In this document: piece after piece, positions 30,989-42,762 of the stretch | Layout of the letters: every line of letters starts with the position of its first letter | How positions within the stretch are numbered: position 1 is the stretch's first letter | Translations under genes and position numbers: made by a program | From: Lutibacter sp. | GTDB lineage: Bacteria > Bacteroidota > Bacteroidia > Flavobacteriales > Flavobacteriaceae | Assembly (NCBI GenBank): GCA_030694935.1 | Contig: JAUYUA010000039.1 | Coordinates: 1 to 64,000, forward strand | Reading direction: 5' to 3' | Length of the DNA: 64,000 nucleotides | The notes under the pieces: generated by a model | Told to the model about the DNA's origin: nothing | The model's database searches: none | The model's input: only the letters and a program-made list of their open reading frames with translations

Positions 30989-33540
30989 TAAATACCAATA
31001 AAGTTGCTTCAAAAGCATCTTTTCAATGGCTTTTAAAAATGGCGTGGCGAGACGGAAAAGCAAGCCGCAAAAAATTAGTGCTTTTTATGGCCTCCATTGT
31101 TTTGGGCATTGCCGCGGTGGTTTCCATACAATCTTTTGGCGAAACTTTAAAGGAAACCATTGCATTGCAATCTAAATCCTTAATGGGCGCCGATTTTAAA
31201 ATAGACAGCAATCAGCCGCCAAACGAAAGAGTAATTCAAATAATCGATTCATTGGGCGGTGCCGATGCAAAGGAAATAGGTTTTTCTTCAATGGCTGCTT
31301 TTCCAAAAACAGGGGCTGCAAAATTGGTGCAGGTTAGGGGAATGGAGGAAGGTTTTCCATTTTACGGATTGCTGGAAACCGAACCTGTTATGGCAGAAAA
31401 TGAATACCAAAAGCAAGATGCTGCCTTGGTTGATGCTACTTTGATGCTGCAACTCGGTTTAAAGGCAGGCGACAGCATTAAAATAGGAACAATCACTTTG
31501 CCTATTGCCGGTTCATTGATTGCGGCTCCGGGAAGTAATGCGATTTTTAGTTCCATTGCGCCACCGGTAATTATTCCTTATGGCTTGATTGCGGAAACCG
31601 GTTTGGTGCAAACTGGAAGCAGAATTAATTACGATTTTTATTTCATCGCGCCACCGAAAATGGATTTGGCACAATTGGAAAAAAAATTGGGTACTGTTAT
31701 AGATTTGGAGGATGCCGATTTGGATACCCATATTTCTACCAGTGAAAGATTGGGACGCAGATATGATAATTTTGGCAAGTTTTTAAATTTGGTTGCTTTT
31801 ATTGCGCTGTTATTGGGCTGTGTTGGAATTGCCAGCGCTATACATATTTATATCAAAGAAAAATTGCGTGCCGTAGCGGTACTCAAATGTTTGGGTGCCA
31901 CCAAAAGACAAACATTCCTCATTTATTTGCTTCAAATTGCCGGCATAGGTTTTTTAGGCGGGGTTGCAGGAACGGTTCTTGGTTTGTTGCTTCAACAGTT
32001 GTTTCCATTATTATTGGGCGATCTTTTGCCCGTTGATGTGGAAATGAATTTTTCGCCGCAAGTAATAATAATGGGCTTGTTATTGGGCGTTTTAATGTCG
32101 GTTTTATTTGCGCTATATCCGTTAATGAACACGTTATACGTTTCACCACTGCAAGCTTTAAGGGTTCAGGAAGAAGACACTTCCAAGTCGAGAAAAGCAG
32201 GGATTATGGTGTTATTGGGCATATTTCTCTTCATTTTTATCTTTTCCTTTTGGCTGTTAAAAGACTGGCGGTATTCGCTTGCTTTTGTTGGCGGTATTTT
32301 AATCACCTTTGCTGTTTTGGCAGGAATTGCCAATTTATTTATGAAAAGCATTAAAAAATATTTCCCAACTTCTTGGGGTTTTGTGGCGCGCCAAAGCTTG
32401 TTGAATTTATTTAGACCACAAAATCAAACCCTGATTTTGATTCTGGCCATTGGCGTGGGCACTTTTTTAATCAGCACGCTTTATTTTACCAAAGATGTGT
32501 TATTGGCTCAGGCTAGCTTGGAATCGAATGCCAAAAATCCAAATATGATTTTACTGGACGTGCAAACGGTACAAAAAGATTCAGTTGCCAATATAATTGA
32601 CAGTCAAGATTTGCCGGTAATGGACAATATGCCCATTGTGACGATGCGTTTGCAAAGTATCAATGGAAGGCTGGTGAACGAAATCAGACAAGATTCGACA
32701 GCAACCATAAAACGTTGGATTTTGAACCACGAATTTCGTGTTTCTTACCGAGATGCTTTAACTTCATCTGAAACATTGACTGCTGGCGAGTGGACACCAG
32801 AAGTAACCAATACAGAGCTTGTGCCAATTTCTGTAAGTGATAATTTTGCTGATGATGCCAAAGTTACTGTAGGAGATAAAATCACCTTCAATGTGCAAGG
32901 CGTGTTGCTAAACGCGGTTGTTGGAAGCATCAGAAAAGTTGATTGGGCGCAAATGCAAATGAATTTCACCATTTTGTTTCCAAAAGGCGTGTTGGAAAAC
33001 GCACCTCAATTTCGGGTATTGACCACCAGTGTGCCCAATGATTTGGCTTCGGCAGCACTGCAACAGGAATTGGTAAAAAATTTCCCCAATGTGTCTATTA
33101 TCGATTTAAGGCAAGTGCTTACGGTGGTTGAAAAACTGCTTGATAAAATCTCCTGGCTTATCAATTTTATGGCATTTTTTAGCATTTTTACAGGGATTAT
33201 TGTGTTGTTGGGCGCCGTAAAAACGAGTAAATACCAACGCATCAGAGAAAGTGTTCTTTTGCGAACGCTTGGTGCCAGAAGCAATCAAATTCTTAAGATA
33301 ACGGCTTTGGAATACCTATATCTTGGAGTTTTGGGCTCGCTTTCAGGAATTTTGCTGTCTTTACTAAGCAGCCAGCTTTTGGCCTGGTTGGTTTTTGACA
33401 CGCCATTTATTCCTTCATTGATTCCGTTTGTGGTTTTGTTTCCCGGAATTACTTTGTTGGTTTTAGGGATAGGGTTGGGAAACAGCATTGGCGTCATTAA
33501 AAGTCCGCCTCTGGAAGTGCTTCGGAAGGAAGTGAGGTAA
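30985..33540 (+). CDS. FtsX-like ABC transporter permease (YbbP-like)
   Basis: Two FtsX-like TM modules; 4-bp overlap with ATPase; divergent TesA-like esterase upstream, as in E. coli tesA-ybbA-ybbP. Confidence 0.88.
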   Translation: MINTNKVASKASFQWLLKMAWRDGKASRKKLVLFMASIVLGIAAVVSIQSFGETLKETIALQSKSLMGADFKIDSNQPPNERVIQIIDSLGGADAKEIGFSSMAAFPKTGAAKLVQVRGMEEGFPFYGLLETEPVMAENEYQKQDAALVDATLMLQLGLKAGDSIKIGTITLPIAGSLIAAPGSNAIFSSIAPPVIIPYGLIAETGLVQTGSRINYDFYFIAPPKMDLAQLEKKLGTVIDLEDADLDTHISTSERLGRRYDNFGKFLNLVAFIALLLGCVGIASAIHIYIKEKLRAVAVLKCLGATKRQTFLIYLLQIAGIGFLGGVAGTVLGLLLQQLFPLLLGDLLPVDVEMNFSPQVIIMGLLLGVLMSVLFALYPLMNTLYVSPLQALRVQEEDTSKSRKAGIMVLLGIFLFIFIFSFWLLKDWRYSLAFVGGILITFAVLAGIANLFMKSIKKYFPTSWGFVARQSLLNLFRPQNQTLILILAIGVGTFLISTLYFTKDVLLAQASLESNAKNPNMILLDVQTVQKDSVANIIDSQDLPVMDNMPIVTMRLQSINGRLVNEIRQDSTATIKRWILNHEFRVSYRDALTSSETLTAGEWTPEVTNTELVPISVSDNFADDAKVTVGDKITFNVQGVLLNAVVGSIRKVDWAQMQMNFTILFPKGVLENAPQFRVLTTSVPNDLASAALQQELVKNFPNVSIIDLRQVLTVVEKLLDKISWLINFMAFFSIFTGIIVLLGAVKTSKYQRIRESVLLRTLGARSNQILKITALEYLYLGVLGSLSGILLSLLSSQLLAWLVFDTPFIPSLIPFVVLFPGITLLVLGIGLGNSIGVIKSPPLEVLRKEVR

Positions 33541-33616
33541 TGTTGAATTTTATTTTTAAAAAAGTAAATTTTTTTGCCAATAAAGGCTGTGATCTATTTA
33601 TTGCTATTCATTAAAG

Positions 33617-35044
33617 TTAAACCATTGAAAATGTATTGCATGATTTAAAGTTAAAGTTGGGGTTTTTAATTAAATATGCCGTCATAGCATCCACTGCATT
33701 GGTAGCGATATTTTGTCTGTTTTGACCTAATTTTTCAGGCACACCTTGCGAAGTTACAAAGGCAGCACGGTATATTTTTTCTTTTTGAATCAGATCTTCG
33801 CCAACAAATATTTGCTGAATGCGATGGCCTTTTGGATTTTCAATACGCATTTTTACATTTAAGCCAAGGCATCTTTTTACATAGCCACCCATTTGTTTCA
33901 TAGGTTCTCGTGAGAAAGTGCGTTCAAGATTTTCTTCCAGCATTTGTATTATTTCTATACCTTTTAATTCAACAGTAGAAACAACAGGATTCATGGGAAT
34001 GATATTAAACAAATCCCATTTGGTTATTGGCCCAGCATCAATGGGAACGCCATAACGCCAACCATTTGAAAAAGCAAGATCAGCATTGCTTATTGATTTT
34101 ATGGCTGCTAATAAAAGGTTATCCATGGAAGATTCGACGGTATTGTATCTATGCAAAATATTTTCAGTTTTACCCAGCACTTCCTGTTTTAAATATTGAT
34201 AGGGTTGCATAATATCAGTCACCATATTATTAACCGCTTCATCAGGTTTTATTGAGGTATCTACGGTAATTAGGTTATAGCTAAAATCAACAATTTTCTT
34301 TTGTTCAACAGTCAATTTTAGGTGCCCTAAAAAAGAACCGTGACAACCGCACTGAATAATTAGGGTATCATTAATTTTTATGGCTTCATACAAGCGGTTG
34401 TGGGTGTGAGCACTTAAGCAGATATCAATATTGGCGACTTTTGAAAGCAATTCCATATCCTGTGAAAAACCATTGTGCGAAAGAAGTATGATAAGATTTG
34501 CACCTTCTTCTTTTACCAGTTGAACCATTATTGGCAATTCTTTGGCTCCATCAGTAATTTTTAAACCTTCACTAAAATGCCTAGGCATCGTTTTGTCAAT
34601 AATATTTGAACAAATACCAATAATCGCTATTTTTAAATCTTCAACTTCCATAATTACATAAGGCGGAAGAAAAAGTGTGCCATCATCGTTATAAACATTA
34701 ATTCCTAAAACAGGATAATTTAATTCGCTGGCAAGTTTTTTTAATTGTTGAGGGCCGTAAGCAAAATCCCAATGCCCAACCATTGCGCTAAATCCCAGGC
34801 TATTTAATATTGGAATTAGCACTTCTCCTCTTGATTGAACAACGGGCAAGCTGCCATGAAAAGTATCCCCTCCGTCAAACACAAGTGTGTTGGAATTGTT
34901 ATTTCGGATTTCCCTTAGTATAGAGGCAATTTGCGCATAGCCACCAGCTATTCCCACTATTTCTTTTCCTCCTTCGTAAAATAATTCAGGATGTGGTTCA
35001 AGATAACCGTGAACGTCATTTATGTATGCGATTGATAATTCCAT
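33617..35044 (-). CDS. 5'-nucleotidase / metallophosphatase family protein
   Basis: IAYINDVHGYLEPHPE; VFDGGDTFHGSLP; GHWDFAYG; C-terminal nucleotidase domain. Confidence 0.85.
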   Translation of the reverse strand: MELSIAYINDVHGYLEPHPELFYEGGKEIVGIAGGYAQIASILREIRNNNSNTLVFDGGDTFHGSLPVVQSRGEVLIPILNSLGFSAMVGHWDFAYGPQQLKKLASELNYPVLGINVYNDDGTLFLPPYVIMEVEDLKIAIIGICSNIIDKTMPRHFSEGLKITDGAKELPIMVQLVKEEGANLIILLSHNGFSQDMELLSKVANIDICLSAHTHNRLYEAIKINDTLIIQCGCHGSFLGHLKLTVEQKKIVDFSYNLITVDTSIKPDEAVNNMVTDIMQPYQYLKQEVLGKTENILHRYNTVESSMDNLLLAAIKSISNADLAFSNGWRYGVPIDAGPITKWDLFNIIPMNPVVSTVELKGIEIIQMLEENLERTFSREPMKQMGGYVKRCLGLNVKMRIENPKGHRIQQIFVGEDLIQKEKIYRAAFVTSQGVPEKLGQNRQNIATNAVDAMTAYLIKNPNFNFKSCNTFSMV

Positions 35045-35245
35045 TTTTTGCTTCGATAGTTATTAAAAGTCCAATAATATAGATTCTGTCGTAAAGTTAA
35101 GTTGCATTCTTGTTTTGATATTATATAATTTTAAAAATTTATTGCATCATTCACACTTTCTGCATTGAAATTTTTCTTAATTAAGTTATGAAAAATTAAG
35201 TAATATCGATGTCTGTTTGAGGTTTGAGTGATGGTTCATAAGCTC

Positions 35246-35290
35246 AGCGGGGCGACCTGTTTATTGTGAAAAATTTACCCGAACAACAAA
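35246..35290. repeat. Solo end fragment of the ttgtccgg MITE-like family
   Basis: gcggggcgacctgtttattgtgaaaaatttacccgaacaac resembles the right end at 54847-54889. Confidence 0.5.
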
Positions 35291-35332
35291 AAAACATAAA
35301 AATTAATTCAATCGAAATTTATTTAACCGCAA

Positions 35333-35350
35333 TCCCGATAGCTATCGGGA
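35333..35350. repeat. Perfect 18-bp palindrome
   Basis: tcccgatagctatcggga. Confidence 0.7.
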
Positions 35351-35429
35351 CGCAAATAAAATACGCAAAATTCGCAATTTTATTTTGGTAACATTTGATT
35401 ATACCATTTTCAAAATCGTAAACCTTCCT

Positions 35430-35597
35430 GTCGGGCAGGCAGGTCAAAAATTGTAATTATTAAATTGTTTTGCGTTAGCGATTGAAATGGAAATACTTTT
35501 TTGATTCGCCTTTTCGGCGAAGTAAAAAAGATTGCAATGGAAAGCGCGACCCGCCAGTTGGCGGGTAACGCCCTCCAAAAAGGCGGGCAGGCCCAAA
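35430..35597. repeat. REP-like GC-rich palindromic element (copy A)
   Basis: ...cgttagcgattgaaatgg...attcgccttttcggcgaa...gcgacccgccagttggcgggtaacgccctccaaaaaggcgggcaggccc. Confidence 0.75.
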
Positions 35598-35605
35598 TTC
35601 TAATT

Positions 35606-35953
35606 TTATTTTCCGGCTTTGTACCTGATGATTTCTGCTTTTTCAAGCGTGATTAATCCTCCCGATTTGGATTCTTCAAACAGTTTTTCAACAATTTTGG
35701 TGAAATCCCTTATTTTTTCTTCGGTGTCAACAATCTCAACAATTATTGGAAGATCAGAAGAAATTTCAAGCAATTTTGCGGTGTGTATTTTGCTGTTTGC
35801 CCCAAAACCCATGATGCCTCTGGTAACTGTTGCGCCCAACAATCCTTTTTTCTTGGCCTCAAAAACGATGGTTTCATAAAGTGTTTCAAATCCAATTTTG
35901 TCAGATTCGCCTATGAAGATTCGAAGCAGCTTTGCGTTGGGATTATTTTCCAT
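35606..35953 (-). CDS. DUF190 family protein
   Basis: LRIFIGESDKIGFETLYETIVFEAKKKGLLGATVTRGIMGFGANSKIHTAKLLEIS; next to crcB. Confidence 0.88.
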   Translation of the reverse strand: MENNPNAKLLRIFIGESDKIGFETLYETIVFEAKKKGLLGATVTRGIMGFGANSKIHTAKLLEISSDLPIIVEIVDTEEKIRDFTKIVEKLFEESKSGGLITLEKAEIIRYKAGK

Positions 35954-35955
35954 AA

Positions 35956-36327
35956 TTAAATAAGTTTAAGAAGTGAATAACCAATAAATGTTGCAAAAAG
36001 GCCAAATAAAACGCTTGAAGTGATGTATGCTGAAGCATAAAAAAGTTGTCCGTCGCGCATTAAACTAAAAGTTTCGTTTGAGAAGGCAGAAAATGTGGTG
36101 AAGCCGCCGCATATTCCTGTGGCAAGAAAAAGCCGCATTTCGGGCGACATATTTGTTTTTTCACTTAGCGCAAACACCATGCCAATGGCAAAACAGCCTA
36201 TAATATTTACGGCGAAAGTTCCGAAAGGGAAAGCGGAAAGAAATTTATTTTGAACAAATTGCGAAATTGAATATCGCAAAACGCCGCCAATAAAACTTCC
36301 GGTTCCAATTAATAATAAAATTCTCAT
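35956..36327 (-). CDS. crcB: Fluoride channel CrcB/Fluc
   Basis: GTGSFIGGVLRYSISQF; GTFAVNIIGCFAIGM; GICGGFTTFSAFSNE. Confidence 0.93.
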   Translation of the reverse strand: MRILLLIGTGSFIGGVLRYSISQFVQNKFLSAFPFGTFAVNIIGCFAIGMVFALSEKTNMSPEMRLFLATGICGGFTTFSAFSNETFSLMRDGQLFYASAYITSSVLFGLFATFIGYSLLKLI

Positions 36328-36631
36328 TTTTTATCTTCAGTTTGATGTTAGCAAAGATGCCAATTACCTGGATTAAGTAATCAAAAATAGTTAAAAATTA
36401 GATGAAACAAAGGTTATTTGAACAACTTTTGACATTTTGTAAATGAAATTTAAAATAGGTTGAAATGTTTAGTATTTAAAACGACTTGCCTTTTGTTTCG
36501 AAATTATCAAAAACAAAAAAATGTCTAATTTATTGAAATGTCTCAAAGGTTTTATTTGTCCATTTAAATAAAAACAATCATTGCATTCATTAAAACCCTA
36601 AATTTGATTACATAAACTATAAATAATAAGT

Positions 36632-36802
36632 ATGAAACCATCTGCACCAAAAAAATTAATATGGATTATAGCCCTGGTTTTAGGGATTTTAGGAATTGTT
36701 GGGCATTTTGCCCAGGTTCAATATTTAACCCAATATAATTTTCAGTTACTGCTGGCCGGATTTGTTTTATTGGCGCTTGGCACCACTTTAAAAGATTTTT
36801 AA
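36632..36802 (+). CDS. Small (56-aa) two-TM membrane protein
   Basis: Translated by eye: MKPSAPKKLIWIIALVLGILGIVGHFAQVQYLTQYNFQLLLAGFVLLALGTTLKDF*; below the ORF track size cutoff. Confidence 0.7.
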   Translation: MKPSAPKKLIWIIALVLGILGIVGHFAQVQYLTQYNFQLLLAGFVLLALGTTLKDF

Positions 36803-36805
36803 GTT

Positions 36806-36980
36806 TTATTGTTTGTTAAAAACATCCAGTTGCTTATGCATCACTTTAAACCACAAAGGCGGTACTAAAGCCAATAACATCATTCCCGTATAACCGGTAA
36901 GCATTTGCGGACTCTTGGGCATTGAGTCCAAATTCAATATATTCCTTAACATAGCCCGCGGTTTAAACCACGGGCTATGA
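36806..36980 (-). pseudogene. Truncated C-terminal remnant of an alkane 1-monooxygenase/AlkB-like desaturase
   Basis: SMPKSPQMLTGYTGMMLLALVPPLWFKVMHKQ matches the typical AlkB C-terminus (SPQLPTGYxGMxLLAxxPPLWxxVM); no upstream catalytic His motifs. Confidence 0.6.
36951..36978. repeat. Palindromic REP-like element at the AlkB truncation
   Basis: atagcccgcggtttaaaccacgggctat, near-perfect palindrome. Confidence 0.7.
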
Positions 36981-37068
36981 TGAAAATTGCGATAATGAAT
37001 GGTTTTAACCATTTTATTGAATGAAATTCTTCGAGGGTATTTCATGGTTTTAATTTGGCTATATCAAC

Positions 37069-37108
37069 AAAAAACTCCCCAAAATCGATGTTTTGAGGAG
37101 CTTTTTAA
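37069..37108 (-). terminator. Hairpin terminator downstream of mdh
   Basis: aaaactccccaaaatcgatgttttgaggagcttttt. Confidence 0.7.
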
Positions 37109-37125
37109 AATATATGCAGTAATGA

Positions 37126-38052
37126 TTATAAGGTCAACAAATCATTCACGCTTCTAACGCCTGCAGCACTTTCAATAAATTTGGCTTTTTCAGCATCGGT
37201 TAAATCAATTTCAACAATTTTTTCGATACCGTTTTTACCGATAATACAAGGAACGCCTATGGCGATATCTTTCAATCCGTATTCACCGTCTAACAAAGCT
37301 GAACAAGGGAACATTTTCTTTTGGTCATTCAAAATAGCCTGAACCATAGAAGAAACTGCTGCACCCGGCGCATACCAAGCACTTGTTCCCAACATACTTG
37401 TTAATGTGGCACCGCCAACTTTGGTGTCTTCAGCAACTTGAGCCAAACGTTCTTCTGATAAATATTGTCTAACAGGAACGCTGTTTCTTACTGCCAAACG
37501 CGTTAAAGGCAACATACCTGTGTCACTGTGACCGGCAATCACCATGCCGTCAACATCCGATTGCGGACAGCCTAAAGCTTCAGCCAAACGGTATTTAAAA
37601 CGTGCACTGTCTAAAGCGCCGCCCATACCAATAATTCTGTTTTTAGCGATACCAGCAACTTTATGTGCCAAATAAGCCATAGTGTCCATTGGGTTACTCA
37701 CCACAATGATGATTACATTTGGAGAATGTTTTAATAAGCTTTCAACAACCGATTTTACAATTCCGGCATTGATTCCAATCAATTCTTCACGTGTCATTCC
37801 TGGTTTCCTAGGAATACCGCTTGTAATAACGGCAACTTCACTGTTGGCCGTTTTTGAATAATCATTTGTTGCTCCTGTAATTTTAGTATCAAACCCCATT
37901 AACGACGCTGTTTGCATAAGGTCCATAGCCTTACCTTCAGCATAATTTTCTTTAATGTCAATCAATACCACTTCCGAGGCGAAATTTTTAATGGCAATGT
38001 ACTCAGCACAACTTGCACCTACAGCACCTGCTCCTACTATTGTTACTTTCAT
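37126..38052 (-). CDS. mdh: Malate dehydrogenase
   Basis: MKVTIVGAGAVGASCAEYIA; VITSGIPRKPGMTREELIGIN; VSNPMDTMAYLAHKVAG. Confidence 0.95.
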   Translation of the reverse strand: MKVTIVGAGAVGASCAEYIAIKNFASEVVLIDIKENYAEGKAMDLMQTASLMGFDTKITGATNDYSKTANSEVAVITSGIPRKPGMTREELIGINAGIVKSVVESLLKHSPNVIIIVVSNPMDTMAYLAHKVAGIAKNRIIGMGGALDSARFKYRLAEALGCPQSDVDGMVIAGHSDTGMLPLTRLAVRNSVPVRQYLSEERLAQVAEDTKVGGATLTSMLGTSAWYAPGAAVSSMVQAILNDQKKMFPCSALLDGEYGLKDIAIGVPCIIGKNGIEKIVEIDLTDAEKAKFIESAAGVRSVNDLLTL

Positions 38053-38242
38053 ATTTAATGTGTGTTTATTTTTATAAAAAATTAATCCAAATTTACGAAT
38101 TATTATGCGAAAAGGAGGTAATATTTATGACAAAAAAAGGACTGCAAATAAGCAGTCCATATAAAATTTAGCCAAAAAAACAACAATTGCAGGCTTAATT
38201 CTAATAAGAACAGCAATTTATATAGCTTTATTTTGGGCGTTC

Positions 38243-38278
38243 CCCGCCAGCCTGCCTGCCGGCAGGCAGGCTGGCGGG
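38243..38278. repeat. 36-bp perfect palindrome within a REP-like element (copy B, approx. 38225-38355)
   Basis: cccgccagcctgcctgcc|ggcaggcaggctggcggg, 18+18 perfect; followed by tcgggcttt...atcttttttgattc...tttcacttcaatccctaacc. Confidence 0.85.
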
Positions 38279-38777
38279 TCGGGCTTTTCGTTACAATCTT
38301 TTTTGATTCACCAAAAGGGCGAATCAAAAAAGGATTTTCACTTCAATCCCTAACCAAATGATTTACGATTTTTGAATTACGATTTTAGAATTTTAAAATG
38401 ACGTATTTTTTGCGGGCTTTGCGCATTTTCTTTGCGGGCTTTGCGGTTAAATGCTAATTTTGGTTGAATTGATTTTTTATAACTTTTTACTTGGTTTTTA
38501 TCATAGAATACGCAAATGCTGTTATAAATAGAACTTAGCCCAATTGCATAATTAAAAAATATGATAACCAATTAGTGCCTAAAGTTGGGAGTGCCTAGAG
38601 TGCCTAAAGTTAATTAGTTTTAAGTTTAACGATTCATTCAATCGGATACTTTTTTTCAAAAAGGTTAACTTTTAATATAACCGTGATTTTTATTTCGTAA
38701 AAACTCCTTTTTAAACTTTAAGCACTCCAAACTTTAGGCACTCTAAGTACTGAATAGTTATAAAATTTTTATGGCAT

Positions 38778-39806
38778 TTACCTAAAGCTGAATGCAATTC
38801 CTGCTGCCAAAGTATTGTATTCTTGAATGGTGTAATCGGCAAAAATTTTAAAAAATCCTAAACTTAATCTGGTTCCCAATGTTGCTCTAACGCCGCTCGC
38901 TTCAAAATCTAAATTTAAAGGATTTGTTAAAGTCACTGTTTTTTTGTTAAAAGGAGCAGGGTAACCAGTGTCATATTCTAAATCGTAAGTTCCTTTTACT
39001 TTTAAGTCTGATGTGCCTGCACCATATCCAATTCCGCCATAAAAATTAATGATCGGAAAGTTGATGGACGCAATTGCCTGAACAGTGTAAGAATTTAAAT
39101 TAAACGTAGCTAACTGGTTTTCCCCCGGAATTGAACTGTCGTTTTGAATGTTGTAATTTACATCCATATTGGTGTAAGCGCCTAATAATGAAATGTGTAA
39201 AGGCAGTTTTTCAATAACGCCAAACAAACTGGTGATTTCCTTTTTAACGCCAATCCCAAACAAATTGCCTTTTACGTCATCTGAGCCAACTTCTGGAACC
39301 AGCCTAACCATCACATCAAATTGTTTGGGCAAACCCAAGGTAAATTGTACAGAAGGGGTAGGAACGGCGTTTAAAGGTAAATCTTCCTTAACACCTGCGG
39401 GCATTTTAAAATCTGCTGTAACTTGTTGGCCATCAATTACGGCATTTATCCTTACTGGAGCTTCCAAGGTATTTGTTCCGGCAACAGTTGCGCCTGTAAG
39501 CGAAGTTGACGTTGTTGATGAAGACAGACCAAGATCGGCAAACCTAAAAAGTTCATCTTTGCTTGGCACCATAGACGCGTTTAAGCCAATAGAAATGTCG
39601 AACCCAAATGTTTTATGGGCTTTTGCAGTATGATACCAGCCACTGTTCATTCCATAAATCAATCCTTTCATAGCCGGATTCATATAGGCTTCAGTTAGTT
39701 TACCGGCATCTTCTTTACCAGCCAATAAAATTGCTTCAAGTCCATCCTGGGCTTTCATTGTTAAGACGCAAGCTAACGTAAAAATAAGGGGTGCAAATTT
39801 TTTCAT
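38778..39806 (-). CDS. DUF6588-like outer membrane protein
   Basis: Signal peptide MKKFAPLIFTLACVLTMKAQ; AYMNPAMKGLIYGMNSGWYHTAKAHKTFGFDISIGLNASMVP. Confidence 0.7.
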   Translation of the reverse strand: MKKFAPLIFTLACVLTMKAQDGLEAILLAGKEDAGKLTEAYMNPAMKGLIYGMNSGWYHTAKAHKTFGFDISIGLNASMVPSKDELFRFADLGLSSSTTSTSLTGATVAGTNTLEAPVRINAVIDGQQVTADFKMPAGVKEDLPLNAVPTPSVQFTLGLPKQFDVMVRLVPEVGSDDVKGNLFGIGVKKEITSLFGVIEKLPLHISLLGAYTNMDVNYNIQNDSSIPGENQLATFNLNSYTVQAIASINFPIINFYGGIGYGAGTSDLKVKGTYDLEYDTGYPAPFNKKTVTLTNPLNLDFEASGVRATLGTRLSLGFFKIFADYTIQEYNTLAAGIAFSFR

Positions 39807-39860
39807 TATAAAGGTTTTTATTAGTTCATAGTAAATATAACAAAGAATGTTGATGTAAAT

Positions 39861-39896
39861 AAAAAAATGACTGTTTTTTAAGGACAGTCATTTTTT
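39861..39896 (-). terminator. Hairpin terminator downstream of gyrB
   Basis: aaaaaaatgactgttttttaaggacagtcatttttt. Confidence 0.65.
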
Positions 39897-40138
39897 GGTA
39901 CATATAATTCTAAATTATTATTGTCCGGTTAAATTTTTCAAAACAAACAGGTCGCCCCGATGGGGCTTTAAATCTGACTTTTTCAATATTCTACAAACAT
40001 TTCGCTCCTACGGAGCTGTTTTAAGTCCCATCGGGACGACCTGCTTGTAGAAAATAGATTTTCATTAAAAACAAGCCCCCCATCGGGGAGACCTGTTTGT
40101 TAAGTCCCATTTATACTGAGATTTATTAAATGTAATGG
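39897..40138 (-). mobile_element. MITE-like element (copy 2), bracketed by 23-bp perfect direct repeats
   Basis: attgtccggttaaatttttcaaaacaaacaggtcgccccgatgggg...; ttttttaaggacagtcatttttt at 39874-39896 and 40139-40161. Similar to the inverse of 54651-54890. Confidence 0.7.
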
Positions 40139-40224
40139 TTTTTTAAGGACAGTCATTTTTTAAGCCATTTTTATTTTAACTTTAAGTACTCTAAATTTTA
40201 GGCACTTTAAGTACTCTTTATTAA

Positions 40225-42258
<2,034 letters not shown>

Positions 42259-42444
42259 TTATCAACAAATTGCGTATTTAAAAAAAGTGGCTTAAACGGG
42301 CTAAAAATAACCTTAAATACGATTTATGGTGTTTTGGTAAAATTCCATCTGTAAAAAAAATAGAAATTGCTTTAAATGAATTTATTTGCCTTCAAAAAGA
42401 TTCACAATAGCACCTTTTTTGAGCATAAAACAGCAATTATTTGG

Positions 42445-42606
42445 GCCTGCCCGCCGACCTTTTTGGTGGGCCTGCCCGCCTTTTTGGTGGGCGTTTCCCG
42501 CCAACTGGCAGGCCGTGCTTTACGTTCCAAATTTTTTTACCCTGAGCGGAGCCGAAGGGCAATCACTAACGCAAATCGATTTACGCCCTTCGACTCCGCT
42601 CAGGGT
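42445..42606. repeat. REP-like GC-rich element (copy C) with long inverted repeat
   Basis: gggcctgcccgcc...tttttggtgggcctgcccgcctttttggtgggcg...cccgccaactggcagg; accctgagcggagccgaagggc ... gcccttcgactccgctcagggt (21/22). Confidence 0.8.
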
Positions 42607-42762
42607 GACGGATTTACAATTTTTTTAAATTAACCTTTAACCTATTAACTATTTGTCTCTTTTCTATTTTCTTTATTCTATTTTCTTAACCTAAAAATCA
42701 TTTTGTTCAGAAAAAAATCCATAAAGTAATATTGCATAATTATTTTAATATTATTTTTGCGG

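Noticed and set aside
29537-33540. TesA-like / ABC ATPase / FtsX-like permease cluster as a novel system
   Set aside because: Matches the known tesA-ybbA-ybbP arrangement; ordinary conserved neighbourhood.
36328-36600. Fluoride riboswitch upstream of crcB
   Set aside because: On the minus strand upstream of crcB I could not find the crcB-motif conserved segments; DUF190/CrcB linkage alone is not evidence.
42376-42633. Two overlapping plus-strand ORFs rich in P/A/F/W
   Set aside because: They translate the GC-rich REP-like element; no start context or protein-like conservation.
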